From: Lampropedia hyalina DSM 16112
GTDB taxonomy: Bacteria > Pseudomonadota > Gammaproteobacteria > Burkholderiales > Burkholderiaceae_C
Reading direction: 5' to 3'
Assembly: GCF_900129055.1 (NCBI RefSeq)
Contig: NZ_FQUZ01000027.1
Location: 1 to 47,120 of the forward strand
Length of the DNA stretch: 47,120 nucleotides
The position numbers and the translations under genes are program-made. Below the pieces are notes generated by a model that was not told the DNA's origin, ran no database searches, and worked only from the letters and a program-made list of their open reading frames with translations. Shown here in pieces: positions 1-8,417 of the stretch. Position 1 is the first letter of the stretch. Every line of letters starts with the position of its first letter.

Positions 1-291
1 GCTTTTGTGAGCAAACCAGGCTGTAGCCTTTGCCAAGATATCGCGCTCCTGCTTAACTTGCCTGAGCTCGCGCCGTAATGCGGTCAATTCTTGGCGCTCA
101 GCGGTGCTCAACGGTGCATCTGAAGACGTATCGCCGGTTTCATCAATTTGACTCTGGCGAACCCAGGTGCCAATGCTGGTGGCGTGGCATCCAAACTCTC
201 GGGCAAGTTCAGCATGTGTGCGACCTGCTTTGGCCAGCTCAACAATTTGACTGCGAAACTCAGGTGGATACTGCGGGCGTTTTGAAGACAT
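1..291 (-). CDS. IS3-family transposase OrfA (partial, runs off the left edge)
   Basis: Reading the minus strand from the ATG at 291, the frame stays open for 97 codons to the window edge. The protein starts MSSKRPQYPPEFRSQIVELA, then has a helix-turn-helix (roughly residues 15-50, with the AREFGCHATSIGTWVRQ pattern) and a leucine-zipper-like tail ending in QERDILAKATAWFA. That is the standard layout of IS3-family OrfA, the DNA-binding subunit normally joined to the DDE OrfB by a -1 ribosomal frameshift. OrfA is usually about 100 residues, so only its last few codons and all of OrfB lie outside. A good Shine-Dalgarno (AAGGAG) sits about 8 bases before the start. Confidence 0.9.
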   Translation of the reverse strand, partial: MSSKRPQYPPEFRSQIVELAKAGRTHAELAREFGCHATSIGTWVRQSQIDETGDTSSDAPLSTAERQELTALRRELRQVKQERDILAKATAWFAHKS

Positions 292-318
292 GATGGACTC
301 CTTCTTTGAGAAATATAA

Positions 319-345
319 GGTGTCCGGTCAATGGGGGGAACTTCA
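319..345. repeat. Probable terminal inverted repeat of the IS3 element
   Basis: Upstream of the OrfA start the minus strand reads TGAAGTTCCCCCC then ATTGACCGGACACC, ending near 319. IS3-family ends begin with 5'-TG and often carry a C-run followed by GGACACC, so 345 is the likely outer boundary. The partner repeat is outside the window, so the exact end and any 3-bp target duplication cannot be checked. Confidence 0.55.
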
Positions 346-834
346 ATACGCTGGGATTCTGGTTCGACTGTCCATAAAACCATCGAGGACAACCGATCAT
401 GCAGTTATCGCATCCACCCGTACATGACTGTCTCCTGGGAACAGTTCGTGACAGATGCGACGAACCGGCAACTTGCCGATTGGGGCAGCTTCAACTCGAT
501 ATTCTCAGCACAAGGGCAGCGGCATCTCAATGTATGCCTACGCGATAATCAGTGTGAAGATGGCGACATTCTGGCCATCACGCTGAATGGCCAGGAAATT
601 GTGCGCTCCGAACTTTTCAACACAGCAAGCTGCTTTGATGTTCCCGTCAATTCTGGGGTCAGTTATCTGGGTGTTTACGCAGTGAATGGAACAGGCTACA
701 AAGGACAATGTGACTTTGCAGATCGCAATACCGGAGAAATCACAGTGCGCGGAGCTGACGGCAGAGGCATTACCCAACTCTACAGTGTGCGTGGCGGGCA
801 AGGCTCCTACGGATCACTGATGGTCGTGAATTGA
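331..834 (+). CDS. C-terminal remnant of a secreted-type beta-domain protein, truncated by the IS3 element
   Basis: The open frame has 167 codons, but its first ATG (331) lies inside the IS3 end, so the natural coding sequence probably starts upstream of 346 and was cut off by the insertion. The visible protein has no signal peptide. The second half has a compact beta-rich pattern: NVCLRDNQCEDGDILAITLN, then a cysteine in TASC, then NGTGYKGQCDFADRNTGEI. Its spaced cysteines look like disulphide partners in an exported protein, and the DGD...LNG pattern is common in C-terminal domains of secreted adhesin-like proteins. I do not recognise the family well enough to assign a function. No ribosome binding site is evident, so expression would depend on the IS or be absent. 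Confidence 0.5.
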   Translation: MGGTSIRWDSGSTVHKTIEDNRSCSYRIHPYMTVSWEQFVTDATNRQLADWGSFNSIFSAQGQRHLNVCLRDNQCEDGDILAITLNGQEIVRSELFNTASCFDVPVNSGVSYLGVYAVNGTGYKGQCDFADRNTGEITVRGADGRGITQLYSVRGGQGSYGSLMVVN

Positions 835-906
835 CAGTGTCTGGAAAAGGTCTGCAAAACTCTATTGGAAAGCGCGAGCCGTTGTGGTGAATGCAGTGCG
901 CGAAGG

Positions 907-943
907 CTTTTGTTCCCAATGGTGGTGCCATTGGAGACAAAAG
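907..943. terminator. Long hairpin downstream of the cobD-like gene (possible terminator)
   Basis: The arms 907-922 and 928-943 pair over 16 positions around a 5-base loop, with one wobble and one mismatch. The structure lies about 60 bp past the minus-strand stop of the cobD-like gene. TTTT and AAAA occur inside the arms rather than as a tail, so it is a candidate bidirectional terminator or an mRNA-stabilising hairpin. Confidence 0.35.
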
Positions 944-1005
944 GCGACAAAGCGATGCACCGCCAGAACGGGTTTGCACGACAGCATGGGTCTTGCAGAC
1001 CTTCG

Positions 1006-2037
1006 CTACGCCACCAGCACGATCATGCCCACCATCAGCAGCAGGGCCAGCCACAGCAGCAATGCGCGCCAGATGAGATTGGCCAGTTGCTGCACGCGTT
1101 GCGCTGGATCGGCACTGTCCGCATTCGGCCATGGGGTCGGCGGCATGGCACCACTGGCGGCATCGGGCAGGCCCACGTCCGGCTCCCAGCGGGTGGCACT
1201 GCCCCAGCCTGCCATGCTGCGTCGGCGGTGCAGGGGCATGTTCATGGAACCGGCCACGGCGGCCAGTACCCGGGCATCGAGGTCGGCAGGATCGGCTTCG
1301 GCCATGCCACGCCAGGCCGCCAGCGCGCCTTCAAAGTTGCCCGCTGCGGCAAACAGCAGGCCGGTGGCATAGGCGGGCATCCAATTGACGATGCGCCAGA
1401 GCTGGCGGCAGACCCGCTGCAAGGCAGCACTGGCACGATCTTCCACTGGGTGCAGGGCATTGCTCTCGTCCCAGTGGCCCCAGACGTATTCGGCACTGCG
1501 AAACAGGATGGCTCCGGCTGGCCCCAGCCCCAGCCAGGCCAGCAGCGCAAACAGGCTCAGTACGCCGAAGAAATTGCGATGCAGCAGCAGGATGGCGGTT
1601 TTCAGGGTCAGCGGCAGGATGGCCTGCTGGGGCAGTCTGCGCCCCTGGGCCTCACCGTGGTGATGAATGAACATTTGCTGCCACAGCACCTCACGCGCGC
1701 GTGCATAGTCGCCGGTTTCGAGCGCGTGGCTGGCACGGGTGAAGAAGTGCTTGAAGGGGCGAAAGGCCAGTGTGGCATGGAGCACGAACACCATCCAGAC
1801 CAGCGCGGCAAACCAGCCCAGCAGGTGCAGCAGCAGGGCATGGATCAGGTAACTGCACAGAGCAGGCAGCACCACTGCCAGCGACCAGATCAGCCCGGCC
1901 TGCACGCGCACGTCGGCATCCAGATGGTGTCGCAGCCATTGCAGCCAGTGCTGCATGGCACGGCGCACAAAGTGGTGTTGCGGCAGGGGGCGTGCCTGCT
2001 CCAGCAGCACGGCCAGCAGGATGGCAAGCAGCGTCAT
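1006..2037 (-). CDS. CobD/CbiB-family membrane protein
   Basis: The protein has 343 residues and starts MTLLAILLAVLLEQARPLPQ. It contains several hydrophobic segments (residues about 1-20, 45-75, 150-185 and the C-terminal 25). CobD/CbiB proteins make adenosylcobinamide phosphate in cobalamin synthesis. This longer variant is common in Comamonadaceae without neighbouring cobalamin genes, and none are seen here, so a role in B12 synthesis is uncertain; it could be an AmpE-like or regulatory homologue. The start is chosen at 2037 because its ATG overlaps the TGA of the upstream Nudix gene (ATGA), indicating translational coupling. The longer open frame upstream would overlap the Nudix coding region extensively. 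Confidence 0.75.
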   Translation of the reverse strand: MTLLAILLAVLLEQARPLPQHHFVRRAMQHWLQWLRHHLDADVRVQAGLIWSLAVVLPALCSYLIHALLLHLLGWFAALVWMVFVLHATLAFRPFKHFFTRASHALETGDYARAREVLWQQMFIHHHGEAQGRRLPQQAILPLTLKTAILLLHRNFFGVLSLFALLAWLGLGPAGAILFRSAEYVWGHWDESNALHPVEDRASAALQRVCRQLWRIVNWMPAYATGLLFAAAGNFEGALAAWRGMAEADPADLDARVLAAVAGSMNMPLHRRRSMAGWGSATRWEPDVGLPDAASGAMPPTPWPNADSADPAQRVQQLANLIWRALLLWLALLLMVGMIVLVA

Positions 2038-2750
2038 GGAGCCTGCATGAAACGGTAGAAGTTGCGCAGAATGCTGGCCGTCACCCCCCAGATGAAGCGG
2101 TCGCGCTGCACCTGCGGATCGTGGTAAGGCATGGACAGCCACTGGCGGGACAGGCCCTCGTATTGATACTGGTGGTGGCGGTGGTTGGCCGGGTCAAGCA
2201 CATGCGCCAGCGGCACTTCAAAAATATCGGCCACTTCGTCGGCATTGGCGTGCAAGGGAACATCTGCATCCACCAGTGCCACCACCGGCTGCACTTCGTA
2301 GCCGGAACCGGTGGTGTAGCTGGGCAATTCCCCCAGCACTTCCACATGGCGCGCGTCCAGCCCCACTTCCTCGCGGGCTTCGCGCAGTGCAGCGGCCACG
2401 GCCGAGGCATCTTCGGCATCCACCCGCCCGCCCGGAAAGGCAATCTGCCCGGAGTGCTTGGCCAGCAATGCCGACCGCTGGGTCAGCAGGATGCCGGGCC
2501 GGGGGCGTTTGACCACCGGAATCAGCACGGCTGCCTGAATGGCCGGGGCCTGCGACAGGCCGGGGCGTTCCGTCACCCATTCGGGAGTCCAGACGGTGGG
2601 GCGCGCGAAACGGGCACGCAAGGCGGCAATGCTTTGCTGCTCGGATGGAACGGCAGGCAGATGGCTGTCGATCTGCTGCACCGGCACGGCTTCGGGACGA
2701 AAGCCCTGCGGCAAAGTCATGGACTGGGGGGTGGCGGCTGGAAGGGTCAT
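2034..2750 (-). CDS. Nudix hydrolase, CoA pyrophosphatase type
   Basis: The 238-residue protein contains the Nudix box as GGRVDAEDASAVAAALREA followed by REEVGL, giving the GX5EX7REUXEE-type pattern that binds Mg2+ and hydrolyses a diphosphate bond. The preceding PRPGILLTQRS and SGQIAFPGG segments are typical of the CoA/acyl-CoA diphosphatase subfamily (NudL/YeaB-like), which splits CoA into 3',5'-ADP and phosphopantetheine. An alternative start is the ATG at 2720; neither has a strong ribosome binding site. The gene lies between rplS and the cobD-like gene in the same direction, an arrangement familiar from Burkholderiales. Confidence 0.85.
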   Translation of the reverse strand: MTLPAATPQSMTLPQGFRPEAVPVQQIDSHLPAVPSEQQSIAALRARFARPTVWTPEWVTERPGLSQAPAIQAAVLIPVVKRPRPGILLTQRSALLAKHSGQIAFPGGRVDAEDASAVAAALREAREEVGLDARHVEVLGELPSYTTGSGYEVQPVVALVDADVPLHANADEVADIFEVPLAHVLDPANHRHHQYQYEGLSRQWLSMPYHDPQVQRDRFIWGVTASILRNFYRFMQAP

Positions 2751-2830
2751 GCCCGGATGGTGTGGCAAGGGTGAAAAAAAGCCGTTTGAGTATAAGGGAA
2801 GCACCGAAGGCTGCCATGCACGCCCTGAAA

Positions 2831-2858
2831 CGACAAAACGCCTGCAAGAGCAGGCGTT
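2831..2858 (-). terminator. Rho-independent terminator after rplS
   Basis: A perfect 9-bp stem (2837-2845 with 2850-2858, AACGCCTGC/GCAGGCGTT) with a 4-base loop is followed on the minus strand by TTTTGTCG. It lies about 80 bp past the rplS stop. The Nudix start is about 80 bp further on, so Nudix-cobD probably has its own promoter or depends on read-through. Confidence 0.75.
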
Positions 2859-2935
2859 GAGCGGGAGGCAATGCTTCGCATGGGTGGCGAAACTGCCATG
2901 CTTCAAACAAGCACAGCAGCACACCCAGGACGGTA

Positions 2936-3313
<378 letters not shown>

Positions 3314-3451
3314 TTCTTTCCTTTGACGATCATGCCCGCGCTGTTGTGATGCCCGAATTGGCTTGTGCGCACCGGCGAAATTGTGATGGATGCACGGCAT
3401 CCATGGCAATAACCAACCTGTGCTGTACGCGGCAGCGGATCAGAACCGCGC

Positions 3452-3482
3452 ATTATAGCGTGGCCGTGGAGTTGGCAGGCAA
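3452..3482 (-). promoter_or_regulatory. Putative sigma-70 promoter of rplS
   Basis: On the minus strand a perfect TATAAT (3452-3457) in the context GCTATAATGCGC is preceded by TTGCCT (3477-3482) at 19 bp. The spacer is longer than the optimum of 17. The leader to the rplS start is about 140 bases and contains no gene. This fits an independently transcribed rplS. Confidence 0.6.
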
Positions 3483-3520
3483 TTTATTGGCATTGCCATG
3501 CCAGGGAGCAGTGCCCCGCT

Positions 3521-4252
3521 TCACGGGCTGGCCGTCTCCAGACTCTGCAACCACTGTGCCACGCCCTGGGCAATGGTGTCGGCAGACTGTGCCAGTGCCT
3601 GTACGCCACCGGCTGCGTCCGGGCTGCGGGCTGGGACGCTGCTGGCCAATGCCTGCTGGGCCAGTAACCGGTCGCCCTGAGGGTGCGGCTCCAGCAAGGT
3701 GATGCGCAATTGCACATAGCCTGTGCTGTCGGTCGGGCTGCTGAATACCTGTTCAAAAGCCAGCAATTCCGCCTGAAGCACCAGCGGGTAGGCATCGCCC
3801 ACGCGCACCCGTGCGAGGTTGAAGTCTTCTGCCAGTACTGGCCGCTGTGCCTGCAAGACATGGCGCAATTGCTGCGCCAGCAACTGTTCTGGCGGCTGGC
3901 TCCAGCGTGCCTGCTGGTAGCGGCGCAGGCGTTGATCCTGTGCGAAGGTTTGACGGTACTGCACGGCCTGCTCCCCGGCCCCCACACCCGATGCCTTGAT
4001 CTCGGCCAGAACCAGTGGCGCACGGCTGGCCTGCGGTGACGGTTGTGCTGCTGCTTCGCGCAGGGTGCTGCCGAAGTCATAGACCACGGGGGCCGGTGGC
4101 GCGCTGGGCAGACTGGTACAGGCGGCCAGCCAGCCAGCCAGCAGGCACGCACTCACGGTGCGCAACCCCGGCACAGGGCGGGCAACAGCAGAATCAGCAG
4201 ACGTACCCACAGAGGATGGGCAACCTTCGGCATCAGGACTATGAGGAGGCAT
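3521..4252 (-). CDS. ABC-type transport auxiliary lipoprotein (MlaD/PqiB-system type)
   Basis: The predicted protein has 243 residues. About 35 residues of polar N-terminus precede a hydrophobic stretch ending in the lipobox LLAGWLAAC, giving a lipid-anchored cysteine. The mature part has the pattern of the ABC-type transport auxiliary lipoprotein family (PqiC-like): YDFGST near the start, APLVLAEIKASG, and YRQTFAQDQRLRRYQQARWS, followed by an alpha/beta domain resembling LPS-assembly or TolB-N folds. Members usually partner with MCE (MlaD-like) and MlaE/MlaF genes, but none are adjacent here. The start at 4252 is not backed by a strong ribosome binding site; a start nearer the lipobox is possible. 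Confidence 0.7.
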   Translation of the reverse strand: MPPHSPDAEGCPSSVGTSADSAVARPVPGLRTVSACLLAGWLAACTSLPSAPPAPVVYDFGSTLREAAAQPSPQASRAPLVLAEIKASGVGAGEQAVQYRQTFAQDQRLRRYQQARWSQPPEQLLAQQLRHVLQAQRPVLAEDFNLARVRVGDAYPLVLQAELLAFEQVFSSPTDSTGYVQLRITLLEPHPQGDRLLAQQALASSVPARSPDAAGGVQALAQSADTIAQGVAQWLQSLETASP

Positions 4253-4328
4253 GGCAAGAATCCGTCGAAACACGATGGGCACATTCTGGCACAAGCGGAC
4301 ACAATGGCCGAAAAGAGCGTGTACCAAT

Positions 4329-4354
4329 GAAAAGAGCCGGATTGCTCCGGCTCT
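4329..4354 (-). terminator. Hairpin terminator downstream of the acyl-CoA dehydrogenase gene
   Basis: A perfect 8-bp GC-rich stem (4333-4340 with 4347-4354, AGAGCCGG/CCGGCTCT) with a 6-base loop is followed on the minus strand by TTTCATT. It lies about 85 bp past the stop of the acyl-CoA dehydrogenase and upstream of the lipoprotein gene, so it separates the two transcripts. The T-tract is short. Confidence 0.55.
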
Positions 4355-4437
4355 GCTGTATCACTCTACAGTGTGGGTTCTGCCATCAGACATGAAACAC
4401 ATGGGATGGCAGATGGGCCTTCGCCCGGTCAGCGGTT

Positions 4438-6234
4438 TCAGAATGCGTCCAGCGGCAAGCCCACCACGCTTTGCGCGCCATTGACGATGGCGTCGCGGTT
4501 CGCAGCAGCGCGCGGCAGGATGTGCTCGGCATAGAAGCGTGCCGTGGCGATCTTGGCTTCGAGGAATTCCTTGTCGGAATGGCCTTCGGCCAGCAGCTTT
4601 TCAGCCACCAGCAGGGAACGGCCCAGTTGCCAGCCTGCCACCAGATTGCCTGCCAGCAGCAGGTAGGGCACGCTGCCAGCGTAAGCGGCGTTCGGGTCGG
4701 CCTTGGCGTTGGCGACGACGAAGTCCACCACGTCCAGGAAGGCTTTGCGGGCCGCAGCCAGTTCACGGGCAATCGCCTTGGCGGCGTCGCTGCCAGCAGC
4801 TTGCAGTTCGGCTTCGGTTTTTTCGATCAGACCGGCGATGCTCTTGGCCACTTCGCCACCATCGCGGGCGGTCTTGCGGCCCACCAGGTCGTTGGCCTGA
4901 ATGGCGGTCGTGCCTTCGTAGATGGTCAGAATCTTGCAGTCACGGTAGTACTGTGCTGCACCGGTTTCTTCGATGAAGCCCATACCGCCATGCACTTGCA
5001 CGCCCAGCGAGGTCACTTCCTGGCTGATTTCGGTGCTGTAACCCTTGACCAGTGGCACCAGGAATTCATAGAAAGTCTGGTTTTCCTGGCGCACCTGGGC
5101 ATCAGGGTGGTGGTGGGCGGCATCGTAGGCTGCGGCAGCCACGGACGCGGTGGCGCGTGTGCCCTGGGTCAGGGCACGCTGGGTCAGCAGCATGCGGCGC
5201 ACGTCAGGGTGGTGGATGATCGGGGCACTGGCCTTGATGGAACCATCGACCGGACGGCTTTGCACGCGCTCGCGGGCATAGCCCACGGCGTGCTGGTAGG
5301 AACGCTCGGAGACGGCAATGCCTTGCAGACCCACGGCGTAGCGGGCGGAGTTCATCATGATGAACATGTATTCCAGGCCACGGTTTTCTTCGCCGACCAG
5401 GTAGCCGATTGCGCCACCGTTGTCACCGAATTGCAGCACGGCAGTGGGGGAAGCCTTGATGCCCAGCTTGTGTTCGATGCTGACGCAGTGTGCGTCGTTG
5501 CGCTCGCCCAGCGAACCGTCGGCATTGACCAGGAACTTGGGCACGACGAACAGGCTGATGCCCTTGACGCCTTCGGGTGCGCCCTGCACGCGGGCCAGCA
5601 CCAGGTGGACGATGTTTTCCACCATGTCGTGCTCACCGTAGGTGATGAAGATCTTGGTGCCGAAGACCTTGTAGCTGCCATCGGGCTGTGGCTCGGCGCG
5701 GCTGCGCACCAGAGCCAGATCGGAACCGGCCTGTGGCTCGGTCAGGTTCATGGTGCCAGTCCACTTGCCGGAGATCAGGTTGGGCAGGTAGATTTTCTTG
5801 AGTTCGTCGCTGGCTGCGGTGTTCAGTGCCTCGATGGCACCGTCGGTCAGCAGCGGGCACAGTGCGAAGCTGAGGTTGGCACTGTTGAGGATTTCCATGG
5901 CGGCTGCACCGATGGTCTTGGGCAGGCCTTGACCGCCATAGTTGGGGTCGTGTTGCAGGCTTTGCCAGCCGCCTTCGGCGTATTGCTGGAAAGCATCCTT
6001 GAAACCGGGGGTGGTGAAGACGTTGCCGTCCTTGAAGTAGGAGGGGTTCTTGTCGCCTTCGACGTTCAGCGGGGCGATCACGCCTTCGTTGAACTTGGCA
6101 CATTCTTCCAGAATGGCCTGGGCCGTTTCCAGGCCAGCATCTTCGAATGCGGGGATGGTGGAGGCAATGTGATTGATGTTGGCCAGGTGTTCGATGTTGA
6201 ACAGATAGTCCTTGACCGGTGCGCTGTAACTCAT
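4438..6234 (-). CDS. Acyl-CoA dehydrogenase with C-terminal extension domain
   Basis: The 598-residue protein starts MSYSAPVKDYLFNIEHLANI, behind an AGGAAG ribosome binding site. It carries the long-form acyl-CoA dehydrogenase layout: N-terminal helical domain, FAD-binding middle domain (MNLTEPQAGSDLALVRSRA, then KIFITYGEHD), C-terminal domain with VQVHGGMGFIEETGAAQYYRD, the catalytic-glutamate motif IYEGTTAIQANDLVGRK (about residue 435), and an extra C-terminal helical domain. It oxidises an acyl-CoA to the 2-enoyl-CoA and passes electrons to ETF. The etfB-etfA genes lie directly upstream on the same strand, but a strong terminator separates them. The length is typical of the AcdA/FadE12-like proteobacterial group; substrate chain length cannot be read from sequence. 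Confidence 0.93.
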   Translation of the reverse strand: MSYSAPVKDYLFNIEHLANINHIASTIPAFEDAGLETAQAILEECAKFNEGVIAPLNVEGDKNPSYFKDGNVFTTPGFKDAFQQYAEGGWQSLQHDPNYGGQGLPKTIGAAAMEILNSANLSFALCPLLTDGAIEALNTAASDELKKIYLPNLISGKWTGTMNLTEPQAGSDLALVRSRAEPQPDGSYKVFGTKIFITYGEHDMVENIVHLVLARVQGAPEGVKGISLFVVPKFLVNADGSLGERNDAHCVSIEHKLGIKASPTAVLQFGDNGGAIGYLVGEENRGLEYMFIMMNSARYAVGLQGIAVSERSYQHAVGYARERVQSRPVDGSIKASAPIIHHPDVRRMLLTQRALTQGTRATASVAAAAYDAAHHHPDAQVRQENQTFYEFLVPLVKGYSTEISQEVTSLGVQVHGGMGFIEETGAAQYYRDCKILTIYEGTTAIQANDLVGRKTARDGGEVAKSIAGLIEKTEAELQAAGSDAAKAIARELAAARKAFLDVVDFVVANAKADPNAAYAGSVPYLLLAGNLVAGWQLGRSLLVAEKLLAEGHSDKEFLEAKIATARFYAEHILPRAAANRDAIVNGAQSVVGLPLDAF

Positions 6235-6297
6235 GCTTGTCTTCCTTTCGTTGGCATACGTTTGATATGAATGCGCGGATGGTTTGGATGGTGCCAG

Positions 6298-6330
6298 AAA
6301 AAATGACACTGGTTCAGTGCCATTTTTTCA
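6298..6330 (-). terminator. Rho-independent terminator after etfA (bidirectional-looking)
   Basis: The arms AAAAAATG-CACTG (6299-6312) and CAGTG-CATTTTTT (6316-6329) pair around a 3-base loop with one internal mismatch, giving a U-tract in either direction. It lies 34 bp past the etfA stop, so it ends the etfBA transcript before the acyl-CoA dehydrogenase gene. About 60 bp is left for a promoter of that gene; no clear consensus was seen in it. Confidence 0.8.
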
Positions 6331-6364
6331 TGGTCTTGTTGTCGTTTTCCGCTCAGGGTGCGAC

Positions 6365-7297
6365 TCAGAGAGTCTTGACCAGATCGGGAACGGCAGTGAA
6401 CAGGTCGGCCACGACACCGTAGTCGGCCACGCTGAAGATCGGGGCTTCTTCGTCCTTGTTGATCGCGACGATGACCTTGGAGTCCTTCATGCCGGCCAAG
6501 TGCTGGATGGCACCGCTGATGCCGATGGCAACATACAGTTCAGGAGCGACGATCTTGCCGGTCTGGCCCACTTGCAGGTCGTTGGGGGCGTAGCCCGCAT
6601 CGACGGCAGCGCGGCTGGCACCGATGGCGGCACCGAGCTTGTCGGCCAGCGGGGTGAGCACTTCCTGGAACTTCTCGTCGGAACCCAGGGCACGGCCACC
6701 GGAGACGATGATCTTGGCAGCGGTGAGTTCGGGACGGTCGCTCTTGGTGACTTCACGGCCCACGAAGCTGCTCTTGCCGGAATCGGCCACGGCAGCGACG
6801 CTTTCCACGGCAGCCGAACCACCGCTGGCAGCGGCGGGATCGAAGCCGGTGGTACGCACGGTAATCACTTTCTTGGCATCGCTGCTCTGCACGGTGGCAA
6901 TGGCGTTGCCAGCGTAGATGGGACGCTCGAAGGTGTCGGCACTCACGACCTTGATGATGTCGCTGATCTGGGCCACGTCCAGCTTGGCAGCCACGCGCGG
7001 TGCCACGTTCTTGCCGGAAGCGGTAGCAGGGAACACGATGTGGCTGTAGCCATCGGCGAGTTGCAGCACCTGGGCTGCGACGTTTTCGGCCAGGGCGTTT
7101 TCCAGCGAGGCACCATCGGCGTGAATGACCTTGCTGACACCAGCGATCTGCGAGGCGGCCTGGGCCACGGCGGCGGCGTTGGAGCCAGCAACCAGCACAT
7201 GCACGTCACCGCCCAGTGCAGCAGCAGCGGTCACGGCGTTGAGGGTGGCAGCCTTCAGGCTGGCGTTGTCGTGTTCGGCAATAACCAGAATTGTCAT
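6365..7297 (-). CDS. etfA: Electron transfer flavoprotein, alpha subunit
   Basis: The 310-residue protein begins [20 protein letters not shown]. Its C-terminal half holds the FAD-binding region: [15 protein letters not shown], then [36 protein letters not shown] and [19 protein letters not shown]. EtfA and EtfB form the soluble heterodimer that takes electrons from acyl-CoA dehydrogenases and hands them to ETF:ubiquinone oxidoreductase. The Shine-Dalgarno is AAGGAGA. The gene follows etfB by 34 bp and is in one transcript with it. Confidence 0.97.
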   Translation of the reverse strand: MTILVIAEHDNASLKAATLNAVTAAAALGGDVHVLVAGSNAAAVAQAASQIAGVSKVIHADGASLENALAENVAAQVLQLADGYSHIVFPATASGKNVAPRVAAKLDVAQISDIIKVVSADTFERPIYAGNAIATVQSSDAKKVITVRTTGFDPAAASGGSAAVESVAAVADSGKSSFVGREVTKSDRPELTAAKIIVSGGRALGSDEKFQEVLTPLADKLGAAIGASRAAVDAGYAPNDLQVGQTGKIVAPELYVAIGISGAIQHLAGMKDSKVIVAINKDEEAPIFSVADYGVVADLFTAVPDLVKTL

Positions 7298-7331
7298 TGT
7301 TCGTTTCTCCTTAATGTCCGTGTGTCTGTGC

Positions 7332-8084
7332 TTAGATCACTTTGGCTTCGTTCTTGAGCTTGTCCACCAGGGCAGCCACGTCGGCCACCTTGATGCCTGC
7401 GCTGCGCTTGGGCGGCTCGGACACTTTCAGGGTTTTCAGGCGCGGAGCCACGTCCACTCCCAGGTCGGCGGGATTGACGGTTTCCAGCGGCTTTTTCTTG
7501 GCCTTCATGATGTTGGGCAGCGTGACGTAGCGTGGCTCGTTCAGGCGCAGGTCGGTGGTCACGATGGCAGGCAGTATCACGGCGACGGTTTCCAGGCCAC
7601 CATCGACTTCACGGGTCACAACGGCCTTGCCGTCGGCCAGTTCCACCTTGGAGGCGAATGTGGCCTGTGGCAGGTCGGCCAGGGCCGCCAGAATCTGGCC
7701 GGTCTGGTTGGCATCGTCATCAATCGCCTGCTTGCCCAGCACGACCAGGCCAGGCTGCTCACGCTCCACCAGGGCCTTGAGCACCTTGGCCACGGCCAGG
7801 GGCTGCAATTCGGCATCGGTTTCCACCAGGATGGCCTTGTCTGCGCCGATGGCCAGAGCCGTGCGCAGGGTTTCCTGGGATTCCTTGGTGCCCACGGACA
7901 CGGCGATCACTTCGGTGACTGCGCCTTTTTCTTTCAGGCGCACGGCCTCTTCGACTGCGATTTCGTCAAACGGGTTCATGCTGTGCTTGACATTGGCGGT
8001 TTCCACGCCAGTGTTGTCCGACTTGACGCGAACCTTGACGTTGTAGTCAACCACGCGTTTGACAGGAACGAGTACCTTGGTCAT
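7332..8084 (-). CDS. etfB: Electron transfer flavoprotein, beta subunit
   Basis: The 250-residue protein starts [20 protein letters not shown] with a CAGGAGA ribosome binding site. It has the EtfB core: [29 protein letters not shown], a middle segment [20 protein letters not shown], and [21 protein letters not shown], the conserved recognition-loop region that docks to acyl-CoA dehydrogenases. EtfB binds AMP and pairs with EtfA encoded immediately downstream. A longer in-frame ATG 21 codons upstream is rejected because homology begins at MTKV and the ribosome binding site fits there. Confidence 0.97.
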   Translation of the reverse strand: MTKVLVPVKRVVDYNVKVRVKSDNTGVETANVKHSMNPFDEIAVEEAVRLKEKGAVTEVIAVSVGTKESQETLRTALAIGADKAILVETDAELQPLAVAKVLKALVEREQPGLVVLGKQAIDDDANQTGQILAALADLPQATFASKVELADGKAVVTREVDGGLETVAVILPAIVTTDLRLNEPRYVTLPNIMKAKKKPLETVNPADLGVDVAPRLKTLKVSEPPKRSAGIKVADVAALVDKLKNEAKVI

Positions 8085-8311
8085 TCTTGCGAATCTCCTG
8101 AGATTGTTGTTGAAAGTTGAACCGGGATTTTGTCTGGATTCATCCACATTCTAGTCACAGAATGCGGGCTTGAAGGCATGCCAAAACGAGTTTGAAGCAA
8201 TCCCTGAAAGCAAATGACCTATCGAAAACCCTCTATTTCCATCTGGTGATGGCCTGTTTTAGCTGGCGGATTGCTGGCGAATACACGATGATTTTTACGG
8301 ATGCTCGAATG

Positions 8312-8341
8312 ATTATAGGTTCCAATGTGTCAATCCGTAAA
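8312..8341 (-). promoter_or_regulatory. Putative sigma-70 promoter of etfBA, in a 333-bp intergenic region
   Basis: The minus strand has TATAAT (8312-8317) preceded at 18 bp by TTTACG (8336-8341, 4 of 6 matches to TTGACA). A perfect TTGACA also occurs (8328-8333) but only 10 bp from the -10 box, too close to pair with it. The leader to the etfB start would be about 220 bases. The region 8085-8417 between the enoyl-CoA hydratase stop and etfB is more AT-rich than its neighbours and holds no other gene that I can support. Confidence 0.5.
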
Positions 8342-8417
8342 ATCCCTTGTAGACGGTGCGTTTAATATATTTCCGTCGTCGCCATCGTCCTCTTTCCAGC
8401 GTCATGAACACACGCCA

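Noticed and set aside
865-2058. A 397-codon plus-strand frame opposite the cobD-like gene
   Set aside because: It is rich in Gln, His and Gly, is a shadow of the membrane protein and shows no motif.
4471-6270. A 599-codon open frame on the plus strand opposite the acyl-CoA dehydrogenase
   Set aside because: It is antisense to a conserved enzyme with a matching ribosome binding site; no domain was seen.
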